Numbered from the stretch's first letter, positions 7,437-13,769 are shown. The stretch: DNA of 17,208 bases from Oscillospiraceae bacterium (GCA_900768125.1 CAAGBS010000022.1:1-17208); one strand, 5' to 3'. Notes: generated from the letters alone by a model not told the origin. Program-made: numbers and translations.

Positions 7437-7554
7437 CGGTCGGACGGTGCAGCAACGCACCTTGCAAGGTGTCTCAAAACAATTGAGGTTGCCGGATCGG
7501 GACATGAAATCATGAGCCAGATAAGACATTTAGTCTTGTCTGGCTTTATTATTT
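7437..7554 (+). ncRNA. Riboswitch-like leader with terminator, possibly guanidine-IV (mepA) type
   Basis: The transcript can form a closing helix CGGTC (7437-7441) with GATCG (7495-7499). It encloses a GGTGC/GCACC hairpin (7446-7461) and a CTCAA/TTGAG hairpin (7473-7487). A textbook intrinsic terminator follows: 13-bp stem 7515-7527 with 7533-7545, one G-T pair, then TTATTATTT. A ribosome site and the start of a MATE efflux gene come directly after. A folded domain plus terminator ahead of a MATE gene in Clostridia is the context of guanidine-IV (mepA-motif) riboswitches. I cannot confirm the consensus from memory, so the class is an inference; the leader-plus-terminator architecture is what I see. 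Confidence 0.55.
7515..7554 (+). terminator. Intrinsic terminator of the leader
   Basis: Left arm AGCCAGATAAGAC (7515-7527), loop ATTTA, right arm GTCTTGTCTGGCT (7533-7545), then TTATTATTT. It lies between the leader fold and the ribosome site of the MATE relic, as expected for transcriptional attenuation. Confidence 0.85.
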
Positions 7555-7563
7555 GGAGGAAAA

Positions 7564-7650
7564 ATGGATTTTCTTAAAGATAATCTGAAAAGCTGTATTT
7601 CCGCTTCCTGGTGCCGTCTCTTGGAAGCGCTATGGTAATGTCGACGGACC
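7564..7650 (+). pseudogene. 5' remnant of a MATE-family efflux transporter
   Basis: After a GGAGG site, the ATG at 7564 opens MDFLKDNLKS. Restoring one lost base near 7592 gives LYFRFLVPSLGSAMVMS. Together these read as the cytosolic start and first membrane helix of a MepA/DinF-type MATE exporter. Homology stops abruptly at about 7645-7650, so nearly the whole gene, normally about 450 codons, has been deleted. The upstream leader and terminator are intact. The family call rests on about 28 residues and on the leader context. Confidence 0.55.
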
Positions 7651-7689
7651 AGCAATTAATAATGTTGTCTGATTTGTACAAAACGAGGA

Positions 7690-7721
7690 GAGAAAATCTG
7701 TTGGTATCCACAAATTTTCTC
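7690..7721. other. Imperfect hairpin between the MATE relic and the TetR promoter
   Basis: GAGAAAATCTG (7690-7700) and CAAATTTTCTC (7711-7721) pair at 10 of 11 positions around a 10-base loop. There is no clear T-run on the plus strand. It may be the leftover terminator of the deleted MATE gene. Confidence 0.4.
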
Positions 7722-7729
7722 CCCGCCGG

Positions 7730-7758
7730 TTGACAAATGGGTTAGTTAATGCTAATAT
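7730..7758 (+). promoter_or_regulatory. Promoter and overlapping operator of the TetR-hydrolase operon
   Basis: TTGACA (7730-7735) and TAATAT (7753-7758) are separated by 17 bases. The palindrome TTAG-TTAATG-CTAA (7742-7755) overlaps the spacer and -10 box, an ideal place for TetR self-repression. The same TTAG-N6-CTAA core is found at 2589-2602 before another hydrolase operon. Confidence 0.7.
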
Positions 7759-7762
7759 AGTT

Positions 7763-7792
7763 CTGTGACCGAAAAGCGAAAAACGGTCACAG
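7763..7792 (+). promoter_or_regulatory. Perfect 9-bp leader hairpin of the TetR operon
   Basis: CTGTGACCG (7763-7771) and CGGTCACAG (7784-7792) are perfectly complementary around a 12-base A-rich loop. It starts at the predicted transcription start and ends just before the ribosome site. It could be a second operator or a 5' stabilising hairpin. Confidence 0.5.
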
Positions 7793-7806
7793 AAAGAGGG
7801 AACGAT

Positions 7807-8403
7807 GTGCCGACCGCATTTACCGATGAAGAAATGGAGCGTATCCGCAGCGCGCTGATACAAGCCGGGATACGTCTCAGCAAAGAACTGGGACTGCAGA
7901 AAATGTCAGTTGAAAAGCTGACCGCCGCCGTTGGGATAGCCAAAGGGAGCTTCTACCTGTTTTTCGGCTCGAAGGAGGATTTCATTCTTGCGGTAGCCGA
8001 GTACATGGGAGCACAGACGCAAAAAATGCTGCTTTCAAGGCTGAACGGGCGCAGGCAGATGTCCGCGCACGAGTTCATGGAGTTCTTCAGCGAGTATCTT
8101 CATTCTGATTTTGACCTGATGAACGGACTGACCGTGGAGGACTTCTTCTGGCTGAAAAAGCACATAAAAAAGCGGGTGCTTTTCGACCCGGACGAGCAGA
8201 TAAAAACGGCTGAACTGTGGCTGTCGCTGATAAACGACGTCAGACCCGGCGTTGACGCGGGCACGTTCGTGAATCTGATAAAATCCATCTATGCGATAAG
8301 GGAGCACAGCGACACAATGGTGAAAGCTTCGATGGAAAGCAGCGTTCAGGTGCTGCTGCGGACGATAGAGGTCTACGTCAGCGGAAAGGGCGATATAGTA
8401 TGA
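7807..8403 (+). CDS. TetR-family transcriptional regulator
   Basis: A 198-residue TetR regulator of normal length. The N-terminal helix-turn-helix spans about residues 24-46 (SVEKLTAAVGIAKGSFYLFF) and is followed by an unassigned helical ligand-binding domain. I chose GTG 7807 because AGAGGG lies 6 bases upstream and the context matches that of the broken TetR at 394 (GGGAACGAT before the start, then a Met-Pro start). An upstream in-frame GTG at 7765 would fall on the transcription start. Its stop overlaps the ATG of the next hydrolase by 4 bases, so it likely controls its own operon in response to an ester-type or drug-like ligand. The overlapping promoter palindrome supports autoregulation. 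Confidence 0.88.
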   Translation: MPTAFTDEEMERIRSALIQAGIRLSKELGLQKMSVEKLTAAVGIAKGSFYLFFGSKEDFILAVAEYMGAQTQKMLLSRLNGRRQMSAHEFMEFFSEYLHSDFDLMNGLTVEDFFWLKKHIKKRVLFDPDEQIKTAELWLSLINDVRPGVDAGTFVNLIKSIYAIREHSDTMVKASMESSVQVLLRTIEVYVSGKGDIV

Positions 8404-9245
8404 AAACATTTACCGAAGAGTTCAACGAGTTTTTAACGACCCATAAGTTCACGACAGTGAACGCCGGCGGGCTTGATTTTGAGGTGATAGACTCCGGCAG
8501 CGGCAGCCGCACTGTCGTGTTCCTGAACGGCGTGGACATGTATCAGTTCTGGATAAAGTACGTCTGCGCGCTGGAAAAGAATTACCGCGTGGTGATGATG
8601 AAATATCCGCTGGACGTCTGGAAGAACACCGAGATGGCAGCCGCGCTCGAAGCGCTTTTCACAAAGCTGGAGATAGATTCCCCGATACTTGTCGGCATCA
8701 GTGACGGGGGAGTCCTCGCGCAGCTTTACGCAAAGCTGTACATGGTCGGCGGACTGATAATGGTGTCCACGCTGACCGTTGATTCCACCTACGTTGAATC
8801 AATGAAAAAGGAAAAACTGTACATGCCGCTTATGAAGGTCTACATAAAAAACACGAAATTCGACAAGCTGAGGGTAAGGCTTGTGGAATCGGTCAAGAAG
8901 CACTTCCGGAACGAAACTGATGAGGAAAAGAAATACGCGGTCTCATTCCTGGAATGCGTCGGCTCGGACGAAAGCTACCGATACATGTTCCTGCGCGCTA
9001 TTCAGGCGACCAACGACATAACCGGACTGGAAAAATTCAATAAGAGCGATTTCGGCTACCTTGCGGGAAAGGTGCTTGTTCTTATCCCGGAAAACGACAT
9101 GTTCGACAAGGCGGACTCGCAGAAACTCGTGGATATTTTCACCGACCCGGTCGTAAAGCAGACCTACGGCGGACATATGGGGCTTGTCATGCGCCCCGAC
9201 CTGTACCTGCCCGAGATAGAGCATTTTTTGAGTGAAAGGTTCTGA
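8400..9245 (+). CDS. Alpha/beta hydrolase, GISDGG type
   Basis: A 281-residue alpha/beta hydrolase. The nucleophile elbow is GISDGG (Ser101), preceded by an oxyanion region FLNGVDMYQFW (41-51) in place of the usual HG. Asp233 or Asp236 (PENDMFDKAD) and His259 (GGHMGL) complete a plausible triad. No signal peptide is seen, so it is cytosolic. The start overlaps the TetR stop (ATGA), indicating translational coupling, and the stop is 2 bases before the next gene. A hydrolase directly coupled to a TetR regulator is commonly a ligand-degrading esterase. The substrate is unknown, and peptidase or thioesterase activity is also possible. Confidence 0.82.
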   Translation: MKTFTEEFNEFLTTHKFTTVNAGGLDFEVIDSGSGSRTVVFLNGVDMYQFWIKYVCALEKNYRVVMMKYPLDVWKNTEMAAALEALFTKLEIDSPILVGISDGGVLAQLYAKLYMVGGLIMVSTLTVDSTYVESMKKEKLYMPLMKVYIKNTKFDKLRVRLVESVKKHFRNETDEEKKYAVSFLECVGSDESYRYMFLRAIQATNDITGLEKFNKSDFGYLAGKVLVLIPENDMFDKADSQKLVDIFTDPVVKQTYGGHMGLVMRPDLYLPEIEHFLSERF

Positions 9246-9247
9246 GA

Positions 9248-10450
9248 ATGGAAAAGTACGACATCACAAAGCCGATGAAGATTCCTGTCGGAATGCACAA
9301 ACTCAACAGCGAACCGGGAATCAGCTTCCAGCTGAACCGCCTTGTCAACATGGACGGCTGCGACCTTGCAGTCGCAAAGGAGATAGGTCCTGCGATAAAG
9401 AGCGAGGCTGACTTTTACGGAGTGCTGAAAAACAGAGCCGATTCCGAACTGGAACAGGGGCATATAAAGAACGCTGCGGCGCTGTACCGCATGTCCGAGT
9501 TCTACACCGACTGGGAGGACGGGAACGGGCTGAACGCATGGAAAAAGGCGCGGGAACTTTTCTTCCGGTACTACGCGGATTATTTCAGCGGAGAACGTCC
9601 GATAGTAAAGCTTGTCAAAGTACCTTACGCGGGCTGTGAAATGCCGGTGCTGAAATTCAACGCCGAGTCTCCGAAGGGAACTATCGTAATGCACGGCGGG
9701 TTTGACTCCAGCTATGAGGAGTTTTTCAGCGAGTGCGAGTACCTCCGCGAGCACGGCTATGATGTTTACCTTTTCGAGGGGCCGGGGCAGGGAGAGTGTA
9801 TCCGGCTGTACGGCGCTCCGCTGGTCATAGAGTGGGAAAAGCCGGTGATGGCAGTCACGGATCATTTCGACCTGCAAGACGTTATACTCGTGGGGCAGTC
9901 GCTGGGCGGATTCTTCGCGCCGAGGGCGTCCGCGTTTGACGACAGGGTGACTAAGTGCGTCAGCATTGCGCAGTTCGGCGCGCTGAAAATGAACTTCTCA
10001 GACAACGCTTTTGTGAACGGGCTGACGATAGGTCTGCTTAATGTGGTGCTTTACGGCTTTGGCTGGCTGATAAACATTCTTTACGCCGCGAAAAAGGGAA
10101 AGGGAATGCCGTTCTTCCGGACGTATTTCCACCGCATGGGGACAACGAACGTCTACCGGCTGGCGAAGATACTCTGGAGCATAGACCTCCGCCCGATCGC
10201 CGACAAGCTGACCAAGGACTACCTGATAATCGGCGGCAGCAGGGATTCGATGGCATGCCGCGCTGGGCTGGGCAGACATCTGCTGATCCTGCGGAAAGCG
10301 CGGTCAGTCTCCTCCCGCGAGATAACGGAGTTCGAGCAGGGCGCAGACCACTGCTGCTGCGGAAATCAGACCGCGGCGATGGACGCAGTACTACTGTGGG
10401 CAGAAATGATGGAGCGCCGCGACAGGTCGCTTGACGGCTTACAGAAATAA
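9248..10450 (+). CDS. Alpha/beta hydrolase with N-terminal helical domain and hydrophobic cap
   Basis: A 400-residue protein. Residues 1-120 form a helix-rich N-terminal domain, followed by an alpha/beta hydrolase core starting with the oxyanion motif MHGGFD (148-153). The elbow is GQSLGG (Ser218); His368 in GADHCCCGN is the likely base, and an Asp near 337 in GGSRDS the acid. This layout resembles FrsA-like and pseudooxynicotine-hydrolase-like proteins. Residues about 256-280 (GLTIGLLNVVLYGFGWLI) are strikingly hydrophobic for a cap, suggesting a lipid or hydrophobic substrate or membrane contact. A GAAAGG site inside the upstream gene serves the ATG. It ends the TetR operon, and a hairpin follows. 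The substrate is not assignable. Confidence 0.8.
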   Translation: MEKYDITKPMKIPVGMHKLNSEPGISFQLNRLVNMDGCDLAVAKEIGPAIKSEADFYGVLKNRADSELEQGHIKNAAALYRMSEFYTDWEDGNGLNAWKKARELFFRYYADYFSGERPIVKLVKVPYAGCEMPVLKFNAESPKGTIVMHGGFDSSYEEFFSECEYLREHGYDVYLFEGPGQGECIRLYGAPLVIEWEKPVMAVTDHFDLQDVILVGQSLGGFFAPRASAFDDRVTKCVSIAQFGALKMNFSDNAFVNGLTIGLLNVVLYGFGWLINILYAAKKGKGMPFFRTYFHRMGTTNVYRLAKILWSIDLRPIADKLTKDYLIIGGSRDSMACRAGLGRHLLILRKARSVSSREITEFEQGADHCCCGNQTAAMDAVLLWAEMMERRDRSLDGLQK

Positions 10451-10453
10451 AAG

Positions 10454-10478
10454 ATGGAGCAGCGGAAAACTGCTCCAT
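10454..10478 (+). terminator. Hairpin after the hydrolase operon, left copy
   Basis: ATGGAGCAG (10454-10462) and CTGCTCCAT (10470-10478) form a 9-bp stem with loop CGGAAAA. There is no T-run here, because the following bases belong to the repeat element. The copy at 10702 keeps the T-rich tail. Confidence 0.55.
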
Positions 10479-10728
10479 TCAGCTTGTCGAAAAAGTCGAA
10501 CTAACAATAAATCGCGAAAGACCGTGGGGGAAAAACTCTTGTTTTTCCCCCACACCCCTTTTAGCGCTTTTGAAGCGTAAAGCCGCACTGCGTGCGGAGT
10601 GGCGGGGGCGCCGCCCCCACACCCCCGCTTCCTTTTGTGACAAAAGGAAGCGAAAAACAATATGCTATAATTTATAATTTGTGATTTTTTCGACAGACTG
10701 AATGGAGCAGCGGAAAACTGCTCCATTC
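10454..10728. repeat. Hairpin-rich noncoding repeat element bounded by a 27-bp direct repeat
   Basis: The same 27 bases (10454-10480 and 10702-10728) bound a stretch with near-terminal inverted repeats: 10478-10497 matches the complement of 10683-10702 at 17 of 20 positions, core TGTCGAAAAA. Inside are perfect hairpins: 12 bp at 10524-10553 (GTGGGGGAAAAA arms), 6 bp at 10583-10597, a GGGGGC/GCCCCC palindrome near 10604-10618, and 12 bp at 10626-10652 (CGCTTCCTTTTG arms). No coding potential is seen. It looks like a nonautonomous, MITE-like insertion in a terminator, or a strongly folded intergenic repeat. Its copy number in the genome is unknown. Confidence 0.65.
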
Positions 10729-10740
10729 TTTGTTATAAAT
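10700..10740 (+). terminator. Intrinsic terminator, right copy
   Basis: GAATGGAGCAG (10700-10710) and CTGCTCCATTC (10718-10728) form an 11-bp stem followed by TTTGTTAT. It faces the convergent glycerol-dehydrogenase-like gene and is probably the original end of the hydrolase operon. Confidence 0.65.
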
Positions 10741-10747
10741 ATCCGTA

Positions 10748-11845
10748 TTATTTGCCGAGCGCGATCTTGCCCATTGCGTCCGCCTGCATGATGGCGTCGT
10801 AAAGTTCGATGGGCTGAACATCGCCGGCGAGGTTGTGGATAGTTTCACCGGGGATACATGCGTTCTTGGCGATGGTCTCGACCTGCTCCGGCGTAGTAAC
10901 GCCGATTTCTTCAAGCGTTACAGGAAGCCCAACTTCAAGGCAGAAATCCTGAACCTCCTTAAACTCCTCCTTGGGAGCGCCCTCGAGCACCAGCTGTACC
11001 AGAGTACCGAGCGCAACGCAGCAGCCGTGGTCAGCGTGCTTTATCCCTAGCGAAGTAACGCCGTTGTAGAACGAGTGTGCAGCCGCGCAGTTCACGTTAT
11101 CCGCGCCTACGCCGGAGAGGTAAACGTTCGCCTCAACGATGTTTTCGAGCGCGGGCGTTACTGCGTGCACCTTGCACGCTTCGATAGCCTGCTTGCCATA
11201 CTCGCGCAGCGTGTCGTAGCAGAGCCTTGCCAGCGCCTGACCCGCTCGAGTGATTCCCGTGCCCTCAAGGCTTGCGGACTCCGTGCGGATAGAAGCGCGG
11301 CCCTCGAAGTAGGTTCCGAGCGCGTCGCCCATGCCCGCGATAAGGAACTTGACGGGCGCGTTTGCGATAACTGTAGTATCGACCATTACAGCGTCGGGGT
11401 TGGTCGGGTAGAACAGGTATTTATCAAAGCTGTGGTCGTCGTTGTAAATTACGGAAAGTCCTGTGCAGGGAGCGTCTGTCGCAGCAACGGTAGGGACTAT
11501 CACGATGTGCTTCCCGGAATAATATGCAGTTGCCTTTGCAGTATCTACTGCGCTTCCGCCGCCGACTGCGACAACAGTGTCGATACCGTCCGCTTCAACG
11601 ATGGCTTTCATCTTGTTTATTTCGCCGTTGCTGGATATGCCGCCAAAAACCTCGTACCGTCTGTAGTCGTCAAGGTCGCCGAAGCTCTTTTCTATCTTGT
11701 CGTGACAGGCTTTGTAGCCGCTGTTTGAACATACGAACAGCCAGCGCTTTCCCATGTAGCCCATTTCCTCGTGAAATTTCAGCAGGGCGTCTCTGCCCTG
11801 AACGTATTTGAGCGGCTCGCGCATCGCTCTCAGTCTTCCCATCAT
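10748..11845 (-). CDS. gldA: Glycerol-dehydrogenase-like metal-dependent alcohol dehydrogenase
   Basis: A 365-residue member of the group III, iron/zinc-dependent dehydrogenase family, matching the usual GldA length. It shows the NAD motif GGGSAVDTAK (95-104), PTVAATDAPCTGLSVIY (118-134), and metal ligands Asp174 (GMGDALGTYFE), His257 (AAAHSF) and His273 (ADHG). GldA oxidises glycerol to dihydroxyacetone with NAD, but relatives act on other small polyols and aldehydes. The usual HGEKVAFG is HGCCVALG here, so the substrate may differ. I chose ATG 11845 because AGGAGG lies 10 bases before it and the promoter ends downstream of the longer frame's first codon. It is divergent from the GntR gene and shares a promoter motif with the secondary alcohol dehydrogenase. 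Confidence 0.85.
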   Translation of the reverse strand: MMGRLRAMREPLKYVQGRDALLKFHEEMGYMGKRWLFVCSNSGYKACHDKIEKSFGDLDDYRRYEVFGGISSNGEINKMKAIVEADGIDTVVAVGGGSAVDTAKATAYYSGKHIVIVPTVAATDAPCTGLSVIYNDDHSFDKYLFYPTNPDAVMVDTTVIANAPVKFLIAGMGDALGTYFEGRASIRTESASLEGTGITRAGQALARLCYDTLREYGKQAIEACKVHAVTPALENIVEANVYLSGVGADNVNCAAAHSFYNGVTSLGIKHADHGCCVALGTLVQLVLEGAPKEEFKEVQDFCLEVGLPVTLEEIGVTTPEQVETIAKNACIPGETIHNLAGDVQPIELYDAIMQADAMGKIALGK

Positions 11846-11909
11846 AATTGCAGTACCTCCTGTTGTCATTCCATCTCCGGTCATGTCCCGGAGAAGTTCT
11901 TTTGGTATA

Positions 11910-11938
11910 TTTATAACACCTTTTCGGTCGATTGTCAA
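11910..11938 (-). promoter_or_regulatory. Promoter of the gldA-like gene with ACCGAAAAGGT in the spacer
   Basis: On the minus strand, TTGACA (11938-11933) and TATAAA (11915-11910) are separated by 17 bases. The spacer contains ACCGAAAAGGT, ending 2 bases before the -10 box. Almost the same motif occurs in the promoter at 13687. Confidence 0.8.
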
Positions 11939-12058
11939 GTGAATCTTAACAAATTATTATGCTTTTTCGGAATGTCTTTTATGAATAATAACATATATCT
12001 CAAAACCGCAGCAATAGTTATAAATGCAAATGAAGGACGAAAAATGAAACGATTCCGG
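11939..12058. other. AT-rich divergent intergenic spacer
   Basis: I see no gene here between the two divergent promoters. Short frames on both strands lack ribosome sites and recognisable motifs. Confidence 0.4.
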
Positions 12059-12087
12059 TTGACGGAGACAAAAGCTTGTGGTATAAT
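12059..12087 (+). promoter_or_regulatory. Promoter of the GntR-aldolase genes
   Basis: TTGACG (12059-12064) and a perfect TATAAT (12082-12087) are separated by 17 bases. The leader to the start codon is about 150 bases. AAAGGTAA at about 12095-12102 may be a half-site of the ACC(G/C)AAAAGGT motif, but this is weak. Confidence 0.7.
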
Positions 12088-12241
12088 CAATATAAAGGTA
12101 ATCATGATACATTTCTGCGACAATGGAGTATCGTACTGAATAGGTTATCGGCTTGTTTTGCCGGTTTTCCGGAAATATGGGCATACCGTGCGGCATCTGA
12201 AGTGTTTTTGTTACCTTAACATTGCAGAAAGGACTGATGTA

Positions 12242-12958
12242 ATGAATCAGCCGGCATACAGGAAACTTTACCAAAAAATCAAGAAAGATATCGAAAAGGG
12301 CGTGTATTCTTCCGGAAGCTTTATACCGACCGAGCCGGAGCTGGAGCAGCTTTTCGGAGTCAGCCGCACCACTGTCCGCAAAGCCATGAAGATGCTTTCG
12401 GACGAGAACCTTGTGGAAATAAGGCAGGGCAGGGGCACGATGGTGCTTGACGGAAAAACTCCGCAGAGTTTCAACGGAGTCACCAGCGTAACGGAATCGC
12501 TGAGAAAGCGCGGCTGCATCGTTGAGACCAAAAGCCGCTACATAGACACGATACAGCCGCCCGGGGAGATCTCCGCGCTGCTCGGGCTTGCACCGGGGGA
12601 ACTGGTCGTGCGGGTGCAGAGGGTGCAGACTGCGGACGGCGTGCCGGTGTGCATCATGGTGAACTACATTCCCGCGCGGCTGGTGCCGGGAATGGATAAT
12701 TCTGCGGAATTTGTCGGGCTTTACAGCTTCCTGGAGGACAAATACGGGTTCGGGATATGCAGCACCAGCGACACGATATTTGCGGCGGCGTGCGATTTTT
12801 CAGAGGCGCAGATACTGGACGTGCCGACCGGTTCGCCCATTCTTATCGTTGAGCGTATCTGCTACGGCATGGATAAAACTCCGCTGTGCGTGGATAAAGT
12901 CAGGGTGCTGGCAAATAAATATAAGGTGCAGATTACCACCGAGGGAAGAAACAAGTGA
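12242..12958 (+). CDS. GntR-family regulator, HutC/UTRA subfamily
   Basis: A 238-residue GntR regulator. Residues 1-72 form the winged helix domain, with YRKLYQKIKKDIEKG, FIPTEPELEQLFGVSRTTVR and LVEIRQGRGTMV. The rest is a UTRA effector-binding domain, as in HutC/FarR proteins, with ELVVRVQRVQTADGVPVCI and ILIVERICYGMD. UTRA regulators sense small metabolites such as sugar phosphates. I chose ATG 12242 because AAAGGA lies upstream and MNQPAYRKLYQKI is a typical start. It lies 27 bases before the aldolase gene and is divergent from the gldA-like gene, so it is the natural candidate regulator of both, possibly through ACC(G/C)AAAAGGT sites. Its effector is unknown. Confidence 0.9.
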   Translation: MNQPAYRKLYQKIKKDIEKGVYSSGSFIPTEPELEQLFGVSRTTVRKAMKMLSDENLVEIRQGRGTMVLDGKTPQSFNGVTSVTESLRKRGCIVETKSRYIDTIQPPGEISALLGLAPGELVVRVQRVQTADGVPVCIMVNYIPARLVPGMDNSAEFVGLYSFLEDKYGFGICSTSDTIFAAACDFSEAQILDVPTGSPILIVERICYGMDKTPLCVDKVRVLANKYKVQITTEGRNK

Positions 12959-12985
12959 TGTTTATAATATGTTAGGAGGGGCGAA

Positions 12986-13657
12986 ATGGATATCAATGAG
13001 TTTCGCGGAATGCTTCCCGCTATGACCGACCTCAGCTGCGTGGGTGCTTCCAACACGACCGCGGAACTGGAGGAAATGGCTGAAATGGCGGTTCGGCTGA
13101 AATGCGCCGCTGTATTCGCGATGCCGGCTAACACGGAACTTCTCTGTTCGATGATGGCTGGCAGCGGGATAACTGTCGGCGGCGTTGTGGGATTCCCGTC
13201 CGGGTGCGAGGAAACGGACGTCAAGCTGTTTATTGCCGAGCGGCTGTTAAAATACGGCTGCGGGGAACTGGACATGGTGATAAATCAGTCCTGGCTGAAA
13301 TCGGGGCGCGATGAACTCACCGCAGGTGATATCGGTGCAGTAAGAGAACTTTGCGGAAAGGTGCCTTTAAAGGTCATACTCGAAGTGAACAATCTCACCG
13401 ATGACGAGATTAGGCGCGGCTGCGTCATAGCAGAGCAGTCGGGCGCGGCGTTCGTCAAGAGCGGCACCGGCTGGCACAGGAAGCCGACCGAGCTAAGGCA
13501 TATCCGGCTGATGAGGGATTCGGTAAGCGAACGGGTAAAAATCAAGGCGGCGGGAGGAATAAAGGATATCCGAACTGCATATGATATGTATATGGCAGGG
13601 TGCTATAGATTTGGCGAAAGTGTACATTCTGCAAAGCTGCTTCTTGGCGAAATTTGA
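12986..13657 (+). CDS. DeoC/LacD-family class I aldolase (deoxyribose-phosphate aldolase-like)
   Basis: A 223-residue TIM-barrel aldolase, about the DeoC length. Key residues match deoxyribose-5-phosphate aldolase: Asp96 in GELDMVIN, the Schiff-base Lys158 in FVKSGTGW (usually KTSTGF) and the helper Lys187 in VKIKAAGG. RFGESV near the C-terminus aligns with the phosphate-binding RIGTS region. DeoC splits 2-deoxyribose 5-phosphate into acetaldehyde and glyceraldehyde 3-phosphate. No nucleoside genes (deoA, deoB, nupG) are nearby and the signature motifs deviate, so the substrate could be another aldol. AGGAGG lies 7 bases before the ATG. It is co-transcribed with the GntR gene. The neighbouring dehydrogenases would suit an acetaldehyde or ketone product, which is inference. 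Confidence 0.8.
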   Translation: MDINEFRGMLPAMTDLSCVGASNTTAELEEMAEMAVRLKCAAVFAMPANTELLCSMMAGSGITVGGVVGFPSGCEETDVKLFIAERLLKYGCGELDMVINQSWLKSGRDELTAGDIGAVRELCGKVPLKVILEVNNLTDDEIRRGCVIAEQSGAAFVKSGTGWHRKPTELRHIRLMRDSVSERVKIKAAGGIKDIRTAYDMYMAGCYRFGESVHSAKLLLGEI

Positions 13658-13686
13658 CGAATTTATCTAACGGCGGGAACTTTCTG

Positions 13687-13715
13687 TTGACAAACATCAC
13701 GAAAAGGTATATAAT
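13687..13715 (+). promoter_or_regulatory. Consensus promoter of the secondary alcohol dehydrogenase
   Basis: TTGACA (13687-13692) and TATAAT (13710-13715) are perfect consensus boxes 17 bases apart. The spacer carries ACGAAAAGGT directly before the -10 box, as in the gldA-like promoter. Confidence 0.9.
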
Positions 13716-13721
13716 CAAAAC

Positions 13722-13737
13722 GTACCCAAAAGGTTAC
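13722..13737. promoter_or_regulatory. Candidate GntR operator before the secondary alcohol dehydrogenase
   Basis: GTACCCAAAAGGTTAC is an imperfect palindrome (GTAnCC...GGnTAC) just downstream of the -10 box. Its core ACCCAAAAGGT differs at one base from ACCGAAAAGGT in the gldA-like promoter. It would cover the transcription start, fitting repression. Confidence 0.55.
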
Positions 13738-13769
13738 ATATCAATATGCTTTTGAAAGGAAGTTTGCAC

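Noticed and set aside
6800..7513. A 237-codon minus-strand open frame opposite the second NSS gene
   Set aside because: It runs through the structured leader and promoter region, and its translation shows no family motifs.
11075..11728. A 217-codon plus-strand open frame opposite the gldA-like gene
   Set aside because: Low-complexity, Cys- and Arg-rich translation without motifs. The minus strand encodes a well-matched dehydrogenase.
11846..11938. A 31-codon N-terminal extension of the gldA-like protein
   Set aside because: Its first codon lies in the -35 box of a strong promoter. The ATG at 11845 has an AGGAGG site and gives the family length.
12158..12241. A 28-codon N-terminal extension of the GntR protein from a TTG codon
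   Set aside because: The ATG at 12242 has a ribosome site and begins with the typical GntR N-terminus.
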